Shown one piece after another: positions 1-7,458 of a stretch of 64,000 nt of DNA. Below the pieces are notes generated by a model. The model worked only from the letters and a program-made list of their open reading frames with translations. It was not told the DNA's origin and ran no database searches. Source of the stretch: Domibacillus sp. PGB-M46. Its GTDB lineage: Bacteria; Bacillota; Bacilli; Bacillales; Domibacillaceae. The position numbers and the translations under genes are program-made. The stretch covers positions 124,001 to 188,000 of the forward strand of contig NZ_JAKGCR010000007.1 of NCBI RefSeq assembly GCF_022668875.1, in the 5' to 3' direction. Each line of letters starts with the position of its first letter. Positions within the stretch are counted from its first letter, which is position 1.

Positions 1-27
1 ACCTATATCTATCAATATTCGGAAAAA

Positions 28-44
28 GCAGTCTGACTGCCCTT
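28..44 (-). terminator. possible short terminator hairpin
   Basis: Read on the minus strand this is a GC-rich hairpin (GCAGT, loop CAG, ACTGC) followed by five T. It lies downstream of the STAS gene that ends at 125. The stem is short, so this is a weak call. Confidence 0.35.
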
Positions 45-124
45 TCCTCTCACCTCCTAGGGTAAAAAAGTAAGTTTTTCTGTACCCATGTTTTCTCCTA
101 TCATACCAAATGGCACCGGATTTC

Positions 125-1159
125 TTATAATGATTCGTCTTCTTTTTTCACGATTTGCATGCCTTCCAGCGCAATCGCATAATGAATCGCATGTTTTAGC
201 GTAGCAAAGCACTTTAAATCGTTTAAATAAATGCCTTTTGAAGCCATCTCCATCCCCAGTTCCGGTGAAATGCCGGCGACAATCGGCACTGCGCCGATCA
301 ACTGAATGGATTGTGTCACTTTTTCAAGTGTGCTTAAAATCAAATTGTTCATTGCTTTAATGCCGGTAACGTCCAGAATCAGCATATTCGCTTTGTGCTC
401 CACGATGGACTGAAGCGCTTTTTCCGTAAAATCATCTGACCGCTCTTGATCAAACCGCCCCATCACCGGCGTAACCAAAATGCCGTCAAGAACCGGAATA
501 ATTGGCGATGACAGCTCGCGGATCAGCTTGCGCAGCTCAATCGTCCGATTTTCAACCATCGCTTCAAGCTGGATGATTGTCTGCTGTTCCCGTGTTTGAA
601 TATGCTCGCTCACGTTTTCCGACGGTGTTTTTGAAGATGGAAACAATTCAATTTCTTTATATGACTTTTCTTCGTCCGCCTCATACTCCGTTACTTTGTA
701 CCAAATTGTTTCCCCGATCAATCCGCTCAGTACGCCAGCCCAGTGTCCTCCAAGAAATGTGCCCGCACCCTCTTTCCCCTGCGCCTGCACGACCTTGCTT
801 TCCCAGTCATTGCGAATAGACAAAACCGCTCGGCGCTCTGCTAAGCACAGCCGCTTGAATTCTGTCGCTCCCCAGCCGGCCGATGCGTACATATCGGGCA
901 GGAGCTCCAGCGTTTTTTCCACGCTCCATTTTTCTTTATAAAAACGGCTCACGATTTTTCCCGTCCGGTATCCTGCAGCTTCCATTACAACCCGGGCGGA
1001 TTCTGCACCTGTTACTTCTTCAATCGTATCAATGAACGTTTTCAGCGCTGTTTTTGTCCAAAAAAGGACTACATCCGCTCCTTCAAACTGAAACAGCCCT
1101 TCTGCTCGGTCCCATTGAAGGCTCGTTCCATTGATTTCGAATTGCTGCTTTTCCTGCAT
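125..1159 (-). CDS. XylR_N/V4R-like sensor domain plus STAS domain protein (RsbR-like)
   Basis: 344 aa. Residues about 1-160 resemble the XylR-N/V4R ligand-binding module, with an ASAGWG motif near 92-97. A short coiled coil (about 185-212) leads into a C-terminal STAS domain (about 215-335) of the RsbR type, starting with ELSSPIIPVL. RsbR proteins are scaffolds of the stressosome that controls the general stress sigma factor. A signalling role here is inference. In the position where RsbR proteins usually carry Asp-Thr or Asp-Ser this copy reads Asn-Asn (271-272), and the upstream site is Ser rather than Thr (217-218), so phosphorylation at the main site looks lost. A paralogue of the same architecture lies at 32433-33452. 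No stressosome kinase or phosphatase genes are nearby. The start ATG follows a GGGAGGGA site. The domain name rests on motif resemblance only. Confidence 0.75.
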   Translation of the reverse strand: MQEKQQFEINGTSLQWDRAEGLFQFEGADVVLFWTKTALKTFIDTIEEVTGAESARVVMEAAGYRTGKIVSRFYKEKWSVEKTLELLPDMYASAGWGATEFKRLCLAERRAVLSIRNDWESKVVQAQGKEGAGTFLGGHWAGVLSGLIGETIWYKVTEYEADEEKSYKEIELFPSSKTPSENVSEHIQTREQQTIIQLEAMVENRTIELRKLIRELSSPIIPVLDGILVTPVMGRFDQERSDDFTEKALQSIVEHKANMLILDVTGIKAMNNLILSTLEKVTQSIQLIGAVPIVAGISPELGMEMASKGIYLNDLKCFATLKHAIHYAIALEGMQIVKKEDESL

Positions 1160-1248
1160 CCATAATCCCTCCCGTGGTTTCTCATACAGTCATTTTACAA
1201 TGAGTACCCGCCGTTTAACAGTTTTCTCCCGTTTTTTTCGGAAAATGA

Positions 1249-1254
1249 TATAAT
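1249..1254 (+). promoter_or_regulatory. extended -10 element of the yfmM promoter
   Basis: TGATATAAT (1246-1254) is an extended -10 box 29 bases before the yfmM ATG. No good -35 is visible 17 bases upstream. The leader is too short for a long attenuator of the kind found before some resistance ABC-F genes. Confidence 0.5.
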
Positions 1255-1283
1255 GATCAAAAAAGAACAAGGAGTTTATATAG

Positions 1284-2840
1284 ATGAGTATTTTATCAGT
1301 CAGCCGCTTGAGCCATGGCTTCGGCGACCGTGCTATCTTTAATGATGTGTCATTTCGTCTCCTAAAGGGCGAGCACATTGGTCTTGTTGGGGCAAACGGC
1401 GAAGGAAAATCTACTTTTATGAATATTATTACTGGAACGCTGCAGCCAGATGAAGGAAAAGTAGAATGGTCTAAAAATGTCCGTGTCGGCTATCTTGACC
1501 AGCACGCGGTATTGAAGCAGGGCATGACCATTCGCGATGTACTGCGTACAGCGTTTCAATATTTATTTGATATTGAAACAAAAATGAACGAATTGTTTGG
1601 GCAAATGGCCGAGGTTACGCCAGAAGAGCTGGAGAAGCTTCTTGAAGAAACAGGTACGATGCAGGACTTGCTGACGAACAATGACTTTTACGTGATTGAT
1701 GCCAAAATTGAAGAAACAGCACGCGGGCTCGGGCTTGATGATATCGGCCTTGATCGTGATGTACATGACTTGAGCGGCGGACAGCGGACAAAAGTACTAC
1801 TGGCCAAATTACTGCTCGAAAAGCCAGAAATTCTGCTGCTGGATGAGCCGACCAATTACCTGGATGAACAGCATATTGAATGGCTGAAGCGTTACCTGCA
1901 GGAATATGAAAATGCGTTTGTCCTTATTTCACATGATATTCCATTCTTAAACAGTGTGGTCAACTTGATTTATCATATGGAAAACCAAGAGCTGAACCGC
2001 TACGCCGGCACATACGAAGACTTTATGAAAGTGTATGAAATGAAAAAACAGCAGCTTGAAGCGGCTTATAAAAAGCAGCAGCAGGAAATTTCCGATTTGA
2101 AAGACTTTGTGGCCCGTAATAAAGCGCGCGTTTCCACACGGAACATGGCGATGTCACGCCAGAAAAAGCTTGATAAAATGGATGTCATTGAGCTTGCCGC
2201 AGAGCGTCCAAAGCCGGAGTTCCGCTTTAAAGAAGGCCGGACACCGAGCAAGCTGATTTTTGAAGCGCGCGACCTGGTAATTGGATACGGTGAGCCTCTT
2301 TCACGCCCGCTGAATCTGCGCATGGAACGCGGACAAAAAATCGCCCTGACCGGTGCGAACGGCATCGGGAAAACCACTCTGTTAAAAAGCCTGCTTGGTG
2401 AAATCAAGCCGGTTTCGGGTACAGTTGAACGCGGTGAAAATCTGCTGATTGGCTACTTCCAGCAGGAAATGAAAACGGATAAGGGTAATACGTGTATTGA
2501 AGAGCTTTGGACGGAATTCCCGTCATTTACCCAGTACGAAATTCGGGCGGCACTGGCCAAATGCGGTTTAACAACCAAGCATATTGAAAGCAAAGTGTCC
2601 GTTTTGAGTGGTGGGGAGAAAGCAAAAGTCCGCCTGTGCAAGCTAATTAACCAGGAATCGAATATTTTGGTGCTGGATGAGCCAACCAACCATTTGGATG
2701 TAGATGCAAAAGATGAATTAAAACGGGCTTTAAAAGACTATAAAGGCAGCGTTCTGCTTATTTCCCACGAACCTGAGTTTTACCGAGATGTTGTCACTGA
2801 TATTTGGAACGGTGAATCCTGGACCACAAAGGTGTTTTAA
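1284..2840 (+). CDS. yfmM: ABC-F family ATP-binding protein YfmM
   Basis: 518 aa, the length of Bacillus subtilis YfmM, and very similar to it throughout. Two ABC ATPase domains without membrane segments: Walker A GANGEGKS near residue 36, LSGGQ near 163 with LLLDEPTNYLDE after it, then the second Walker A GANGIGKTT near 353 and LSGGE with LVLDEPTNHLD. A basic linker (about 240-300) with KKQQ and RNKARVSTRNMAM corresponds to the P-site tRNA interaction motif of ABC-F proteins. These act on ribosomes in the cytoplasm, either relieving stalling or protecting against antibiotics. YfmM is generally treated as a housekeeping type, but resistance cannot be excluded. It is followed by a Dph6-like gene with a one-base overlap, and yfmL lies just beyond, as in B. 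subtilis. Confidence 0.9.
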   Translation: MSILSVSRLSHGFGDRAIFNDVSFRLLKGEHIGLVGANGEGKSTFMNIITGTLQPDEGKVEWSKNVRVGYLDQHAVLKQGMTIRDVLRTAFQYLFDIETKMNELFGQMAEVTPEELEKLLEETGTMQDLLTNNDFYVIDAKIEETARGLGLDDIGLDRDVHDLSGGQRTKVLLAKLLLEKPEILLLDEPTNYLDEQHIEWLKRYLQEYENAFVLISHDIPFLNSVVNLIYHMENQELNRYAGTYEDFMKVYEMKKQQLEAAYKKQQQEISDLKDFVARNKARVSTRNMAMSRQKKLDKMDVIELAAERPKPEFRFKEGRTPSKLIFEARDLVIGYGEPLSRPLNLRMERGQKIALTGANGIGKTTLLKSLLGEIKPVSGTVERGENLLIGYFQQEMKTDKGNTCIEELWTEFPSFTQYEIRAALAKCGLTTKHIESKVSVLSGGEKAKVRLCKLINQESNILVLDEPTNHLDVDAKDELKRALKDYKGSVLLISHEPEFYRDVVTDIWNGESWTTKVF

Positions 2841-3505
2841 TGGGAACGCCAAAGCGAGTCGCCCTGTCGTGGAGCGGCGGCAAAGACTGCATGATGGTTT
2901 TTCATATGTTAAAAAAAAAGCCAATCGATATTGCCTGCCTCGTCACTACAGTGCCGATTGAAACAGGACGCACATTCGGACACGATGAGAAAATGGAGCT
3001 GATTGAAGCGCAGAGCAAAGCGCTTGGCGTTCCGGTTCACTTTATTCGATGCCGCTATGACCACTACACAGAGGACTTTATCCGTGACTTGCACGAGCTG
3101 AAAGAATCGTTTCAGCTGGACGGGGTTGCATACGGGGACATTTATACAGACGCTCATTTTGAATGGGGAGAAAATACAGCGGCCGCTGCAGGCCTGTCCG
3201 CTCTTTTCCCTCTTCGTGCCGGGCCGGATCAAGCTTCCCGCATGCTAGAAGAATTTATTGATACACAATATAAAGCATTCATTATCCGTACTCGTAAAGG
3301 CGTGATCAGCCCGGACTTTCTCGGCCGGACACTTGATGCCTCTTTTGCGGCGGATATCGCGCAGACGGACTGCTGCCCGATGGGTGAAAACGGTGAATTT
3401 CATACGTTTGTTTACGATGGACCGCTTTTTCAACATCCTATTTCGTTCCGCACTGGAGACGTTATGGAGTCAGATGCTTCATTCCGCCTGGAGCTATTTT
3501 TATAA
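2840..3505 (+). CDS. Dph6-like diphthine--ammonia ligase family ATP-pyrophosphatase
   Basis: 221 aa. The N-terminal SGGKD motif (12-16) is the PP-loop of ATP pyrophosphatases that adenylate a carbonyl before amination. The later DGVAYGDIYTDAHFEW segment is typical of the Dph6/ATP_bind_4 family. Eukaryotic and archaeal members amidate diphthine on elongation factor 2. Bacteria have no diphthamide, so the substrate here is unknown. The ATG overlaps the yfmM stop by one base (TAATG), so the two genes are almost certainly co-translated, which suggests (inference only) a link to translation. A strong hairpin terminator follows. Confidence 0.8.
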   Translation: MGTPKRVALSWSGGKDCMMVFHMLKKKPIDIACLVTTVPIETGRTFGHDEKMELIEAQSKALGVPVHFIRCRYDHYTEDFIRDLHELKESFQLDGVAYGDIYTDAHFEWGENTAAAAGLSALFPLRAGPDQASRMLEEFIDTQYKAFIIRTRKGVISPDFLGRTLDASFAADIAQTDCCPMGENGEFHTFVYDGPLFQHPISFRTGDVMESDASFRLELFL

Positions 3506-3536
3506 AAAAGGAGACAGCTGCAGCTGTCTCCTTTTT
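3504..3536 (+). terminator. bidirectional rho-independent terminator between yfmM operon and yfmL
   Basis: A perfect 22-base palindrome (arms GGAGACAGCTG and CAGCTGTCTCC) is flanked by six A on the left and five T on the right. It can stop transcripts from both strands. The convergent yfmL ends at 3574. Confidence 0.85.
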
Positions 3537-3573
3537 CTTGTCCGTACTTTGTCCGGATATTTATTTCCCGGCT

Positions 3574-4746
3574 TCAATTATTTTTTTCGCTCCGGACCGG
3601 CTTGCTTTTTACCGGCAATGCTTTCCCTTTAAAAAACTCATATTTTTCGAGCTCTACGCCCATTTGGCGCGCCATTTTTTTCAGCTCTTTTTCCTGAAAT
3701 TCACTTGTAATCAACGTGATGACTGTACCGTCTTCACCAGCACGTCCTGTACGGCCTGAACGGTGTGTGTACTCACGCACATTGTGGGGTGCCTCAAAAT
3801 GCAGCACATGGGTCAACCCTTTCACATCGAGTCCGCGTGCGGCTACATCTGTTGCAAACAGAAGCGGTGCTTTGCCGTTTCGGAAATCCCGGATGGCTTT
3901 CACACGCTCTTCTTTGCGAAGCTCACTATGCAGCACCGCATTTTTAAGTCCTTTGTACGCCAGCTTCTCTGACATCACATTGACATCCGTAATGTCTTTG
4001 ATAAAAGCAAGCATCCGCTCGGGCTGAAATACGCGCATGACCTTTTCGATCATTTGCTGCTTTTCTTTCCACGCGCAAGTAAAATAAAGGTGGCGCACTG
4101 TTCCTTCCTTAGGCAGGCTTCCTTTTTTGATATGGATGGTTTCCGGATCATTCATAAGCTCTTTCGCTTTCTCTTCAGCCGCAGCGGGCAGTGTAGCCGA
4201 AAACAGAGCAAGCTGGCGGTCCTTTTGTGTAGCTTTGATAATCGCCTGAACCGGCTCAAAAAGGGCAGTTGTAAATAGCTCATCCCCTTCATCCAGCACG
4301 ATAAATTTCACTTCATGCATTTTTAATTTTTTCATTTGAATAAGTTCCAGAAGCCGTCCAGGTGTTCCGCAGACGATATGAGGCGGTTTTTTCAGCCTGT
4401 CCGTCTGCCGTTTAATGTTTGCGCCGCCAATCATGCCGGCAGATGTAATCACACCGCCGCCGAATGTGCGGATTTCTTCTTGTATTTGCATAATCAGCTC
4501 ACGCGATGACGCCATGACGATCGCTTGAACTTGATTGCGTTTCGGATCGATTTTCTCCAGCATCGGTAAAACATAAGCCAGGGTTTTTCCCGTTCCGGTC
4601 GGTGATTCAGCAATCACATCACGTCCATCCAATAAAAGTGGAATGGCTTCTTCCTGAACGGGCATAGCCTGCTTAAAACCGGCCTTCTCCCATGATTCTT
4701 GTAAAAATGGCTGCAGTGATGATAAAAAAGCGGGTTGTGTTGACAT
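3574..4746 (-). CDS. yfmL: DEAD-box family RNA helicase YfmL
   Basis: 390 aa ATP-dependent RNA helicase core. Visible motifs: Walker A SPTGTGKT (48-55), TPGR (128-131), motif II DEGD in place of DEAD (152-155), FSATLP, a later ATDVAARGLD and the HRSGRTGRAG motif VI. There is only a short basic C-terminal tail and no RNA-recognition domain, which fits the small helicase YfmL of B. subtilis (implicated in ribosome maturation) rather than CshA or DbpA. Position next to yfmM supports this. The start ATG is preceded by AAGGAG at good spacing. The DEGD variant keeps the catalytic Asp-Glu pair and last Asp, so ATPase activity is expected. Confidence 0.85.
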   Translation of the reverse strand: MSTQPAFLSSLQPFLQESWEKAGFKQAMPVQEEAIPLLLDGRDVIAESPTGTGKTLAYVLPMLEKIDPKRNQVQAIVMASSRELIMQIQEEIRTFGGGVITSAGMIGGANIKRQTDRLKKPPHIVCGTPGRLLELIQMKKLKMHEVKFIVLDEGDELFTTALFEPVQAIIKATQKDRQLALFSATLPAAAEEKAKELMNDPETIHIKKGSLPKEGTVRHLYFTCAWKEKQQMIEKVMRVFQPERMLAFIKDITDVNVMSEKLAYKGLKNAVLHSELRKEERVKAIRDFRNGKAPLLFATDVAARGLDVKGLTHVLHFEAPHNVREYTHRSGRTGRAGEDGTVITLITSEFQEKELKKMARQMGVELEKYEFFKGKALPVKSKPVRSEKNN

Positions 4747-4852
4747 AAAAGCTCCTTCATTGTTTTTTGTTTATTATCCATTTTTTTCTCATGTTTAACA
4801 ATGACAAAATAAGGCTACAGTACAGAAAACGATTTCTTAGGAGATGAATCGA

Positions 4853-5053
4853 ATGAATAAAAAGCTTGATCAAGGCAAAATGGACAACCCAGAGCAAATC
4901 GACACCGAAAACGAAAGCCTGTATGATAAATTTGAAGAAGAACAAAACGTAGATGCGATTCCACTTGAAGATTTGAAAATGGAACAGCGGGAAGAAAAGG
5001 ACAAGCATAAAACAAAAGACTCTTCCTCAAGCGAAGAAAAATATCCGGATTAA
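4853..5053 (+). CDS. small acidic hypothetical protein
   Basis: 66 aa from the ATG at 4853, which sits nine bases after AGGAG. The ATG at 4844 is directly against the ribosome site and is less likely. The protein is very hydrophilic, rich in Glu, Asp and Lys, ends in a serine/acidic stretch, and has no membrane segment or recognised domain. It looks intrinsically disordered. It is a single-gene unit, diverging from yfmL and closed by a hairpin terminator. No function is assigned. Confidence 0.6.
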   Translation: MNKKLDQGKMDNPEQIDTENESLYDKFEEEQNVDAIPLEDLKMEQREEKDKHKTKDSSSSEEKYPD

Positions 5054-5081
5054 AAGCAGCGGCCGTCTCGCCGCTGCTTTT
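5052..5081 (+). terminator. bidirectional terminator between the small acidic gene and mpg
   Basis: AAAAGCAGCGG pairs with CCGCTGCTTTT around an eight-base loop. The convergent glycosylase gene ends at 5081, within the hairpin's 3' arm. Confidence 0.8.
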
Positions 5082-5707
5082 TATCTGGAAACGTACGGAT
5101 TGCCTTCCACCCAAAAACGCCACGGATAGTCTTTTGCTTCTCCGCTGTTTGGAATGCCGATTCTAGGGCCTGCGGCGATTTTTTCCGGGGCAAAGCCGTG
5201 GGCAATAAACAGAGGCGGCTCATCAAAACGACGTCCATAATCGATCATATGAATGCCAAGTGCTTTTGTCAGCTTGCCGGGACCGCTCGTTAAATTTTTC
5301 ATCGGCATTTCTCCCCGCCGTTGGATCATTAAATCGACCCCATCGTACGGTTCCACTGCCCGGATCAATACAGCTTCCGGCAGTCCTTCTTCCCCGCTCA
5401 CCACATTCACGAGGCAGTGTGTGTGCATCAAATAGGTGTATACGCGCCCAGGCTCCGCGAACATCACTTCTGTACGTTTTGTTCTTCTATTATTGTAGCT
5501 GTGCGCTGCACGGTCTAACGGACCACGGTATGCCTCTGTTTCCACAATAAAGCCTGAGGCTGTGCCTTCTTCTGTTTCCTTCACAAGAAGGCAGCCGAGT
5601 AAATTACGGGCCAGAGACAGCGTCGGTCCATGAAAAAACGCGTCACTAACCGGCTTATAGCTATAGCTGTTTGAACCGTTCTGTAATGTTTTGCCGGTCT
5701 GCTTCAT
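5081..5707 (-). CDS. DNA-3-methyladenine glycosylase (AAG/MPG family)
   Basis: 208 aa, the usual length of the bacterial AAG family (Pfam Pur_DNA_glyco). It excises alkylated purines such as 3-methyladenine as the first step of base excision repair. Characteristic segments are LARNLLGCLLV, IVETEAYRGPLDRAAHS (active-site Glu in the ETEAY motif), HCLVNVV and LTSGPGKLTKALGI. The start is set by a strong AGGAGG nine bases before the ATG, so the gene really begins inside the end of the upstream DUF2254 gene, overlapping it by 47 bases. This implies translational coupling. It corresponds to B. subtilis YxlJ. Confidence 0.9.
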   Translation of the reverse strand: MKQTGKTLQNGSNSYSYKPVSDAFFHGPTLSLARNLLGCLLVKETEEGTASGFIVETEAYRGPLDRAAHSYNNRRTKRTEVMFAEPGRVYTYLMHTHCLVNVVSGEEGLPEAVLIRAVEPYDGVDLMIQRRGEMPMKNLTSGPGKLTKALGIHMIDYGRRFDEPPLFIAHGFAPEKIAAGPRIGIPNSGEAKDYPWRFWVEGNPYVSR

Positions 5708-6896
5708 TTAAAATATCCTCCTCTACTTTCGCCCGGACATAGCTTCCGAAATCGCGCACCTTTTTTTGAATGGCTGGGGTATTGTTATCCGAAATCATGT
5801 CTAATGCATCAAATACAGCCAAAAGGACAGACACGCGATCCCGCCCCGAGTAACAAATTTCATAAAATGTTTCATATAAAATCTTTTCAAACGGACGTCG
5901 AGGGATGATCACTCTATCTTCAAAAACAGTGTATTTTCCATCGAGGCGGCTTGCTTCATCAAGCGCCATCCCAATATGGCGGATGCCATCAATTGCTGTA
6001 TTCGGATCGTTCGCTCCCGGAGCCAGGGCCCGCAGCGTAATTTCAGCGAGCTTTTGAACGGCAAACTCCACATCCTGTACCGGTGTCCGCTCTTCACCGA
6101 CTTTTACGTAATCGCGCACATCCCGATGAAACGAACGAGAGCGGTACATCTTAACGAGAGGCGTTTTTTTTGTTACAAAAGTCCCGATTGGTTCCAGCAA
6201 TTCGATTACACAATCGTGTTTTTTCGCTGTCTCTAAAAGCTTTTCCCATTCATATAATTGAATGTAGCCTTTTTTACCGGAGATCAGCATCTCCGGTTCT
6301 CCCTCTGGCACAGGAGGGTGCTCATCCACCCGGCTGCCTACAGCCTCCACTTTTTCAATGGTTTCCACTGCATCATCTGCCAGCCGGTCAATTAATTTGG
6401 TTACTTGAATAGAATCGGCCACATGCTGCAAGAAATGAGCAAAAAAACCGAGACAGACAAGCGCAATGCAGACTCCCACTGCAGCGGAAATAACCGGGTC
6501 ATCTGCATTTACTTCGCGGATAAACAGCAGGGAAAACATAGAGTAAACAAACCCGCCCATAAACACACCGAGAACCCGAAGCGTGACTTTATCATGGATA
6601 AAGTTTTGTAAAATACGCGGTGAAAATTGTCCTGAATAAGTGGTTAATACAACCATTAGTGTAGAAAAAGTAATCGAGGTCATCGTCAAAAGAGAGCCTG
6701 CAATAGAGCCCAGAATGGTCTCAGACAAAGAGGTACTGGTTAAAAGCCGGTCCGGCACCCACCTTTTGAGTTCTGTGTAATGCGAAATATCCATCCAAAC
6801 CACTAAACTGGCCAAAAGGAGAGCGCCGATACTGTAAATTCCCGGTACAATCCAAATATGGCGTGATAAATTTAATCTCGTCCGTTCCTTTATCAT
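5661..6896 (-). CDS. DUF2254 family integral membrane protein
   Basis: 411 aa from the ATG at 6896 (a TTG directly before it is less likely). About four hydrophobic segments occupy the first 160 residues (near 18-38, 60-85, 105-130, 135-155), followed by a soluble C-terminal half. The segment SITFSTLMVVLTTYSGQFSPRILQNF is typical of the DUF2254 family. Its function is unknown, although it is a widespread bacterial membrane family. It lies upstream of and overlaps mpg, so the two probably share a transcript. Confidence 0.8.
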   Translation of the reverse strand: MIKERTRLNLSRHIWIVPGIYSIGALLLASLVVWMDISHYTELKRWVPDRLLTSTSLSETILGSIAGSLLTMTSITFSTLMVVLTTYSGQFSPRILQNFIHDKVTLRVLGVFMGGFVYSMFSLLFIREVNADDPVISAAVGVCIALVCLGFFAHFLQHVADSIQVTKLIDRLADDAVETIEKVEAVGSRVDEHPPVPEGEPEMLISGKKGYIQLYEWEKLLETAKKHDCVIELLEPIGTFVTKKTPLVKMYRSRSFHRDVRDYVKVGEERTPVQDVEFAVQKLAEITLRALAPGANDPNTAIDGIRHIGMALDEASRLDGKYTVFEDRVIIPRRPFEKILYETFYEICYSGRDRVSVLLAVFDALDMISDNNTPAIQKKVRDFGSYVRAKVEEDILNEADRQNITERFKQL

Positions 6897-7013
6897 CAAA
6901 CCACCTCTCTCTTCTTTTTTCCGTTTTGACTGTTTTCCAAAACATTTTCTGTTACTTTTCCGTTCGTTCCGGGTACAGTAAAGATAAGCATTGAATTTCA
7001 GGAGGTTATGTTT

Positions 7014-7343
7014 ATGGAATGGATTGGCTGGATTAGTCTCGCTATTTTTGTGGCCGCGCTTATTTACCTTGCCGTTTCAGCGGTTAGAGCATTTAAATCG
7101 ATCAAACCAAAAGTCGATCATTTAAAAGCAGCACAGCAGCGTATTCAGACAGAAACGGATAAAATCAAAGGCGAAACAGATGAACTAAAGGTTCACCAAG
7201 AACACATTATGGCGGATGTTGATCACGCAAAACAAGCGGTTACATTGACCGTAAATGAAGCAAAACAAATCCCACAAAACGCCAAATTTTTTGCCAAAAC
7301 AGCGGCTGACCCAATAAAAAATAAAAAAACTGCTAAGGCTTAA
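7014..7343 (+). CDS. DUF948 / YtxG-like single-pass membrane protein
   Basis: 109 aa from the ATG at 7014, eight bases after AGGAGG. The ATG at 7008 is too close to that site. One N-terminal membrane helix (about residues 3-25) is followed by a coiled coil rich in Gln, Lys and Glu (about 35-90), as in the DUF948 family that includes the B. subtilis general stress protein YtxG. The role is unknown. A GGGTAC at 6971-6976 with GTTA sixteen bases upstream is a weak sigma-B-like promoter. It is a single-gene unit ending at a clear terminator. Confidence 0.65.
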   Translation: MEWIGWISLAIFVAALIYLAVSAVRAFKSIKPKVDHLKAAQQRIQTETDKIKGETDELKVHQEHIMADVDHAKQAVTLTVNEAKQIPQNAKFFAKTAADPIKNKKTAKA

Positions 7344-7358
7344 TGTGATAGGAATGAA

Positions 7359-7396
7359 AGGCTTTTCGGACGAGTGCCGAAGAGCCTCTTTTTTTT
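7359..7396 (+). terminator. rho-independent terminator after the DUF948 gene
   Basis: AGGCTTTTCGG pairs with CCGAAGAGCCT (one G-U pair) around ACGAGTG, followed by a run of nine T. Confidence 0.85.
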
Positions 7397-7421
7397 ACAT
7401 TTTCATTTAGTTCGTTATAAT
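7394..7421 (+). promoter_or_regulatory. putP promoter
   Basis: TTTACA (7394-7399) and TATAAT (7416-7421) are separated by 16 bases. A repeated GTTAC motif just after the -10 could bind a regulator, which I cannot name. Confidence 0.55.
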
Positions 7422-7458
7422 GGTTACCGTTACGCAAAAAACAAGAAAGGATGTTTGA

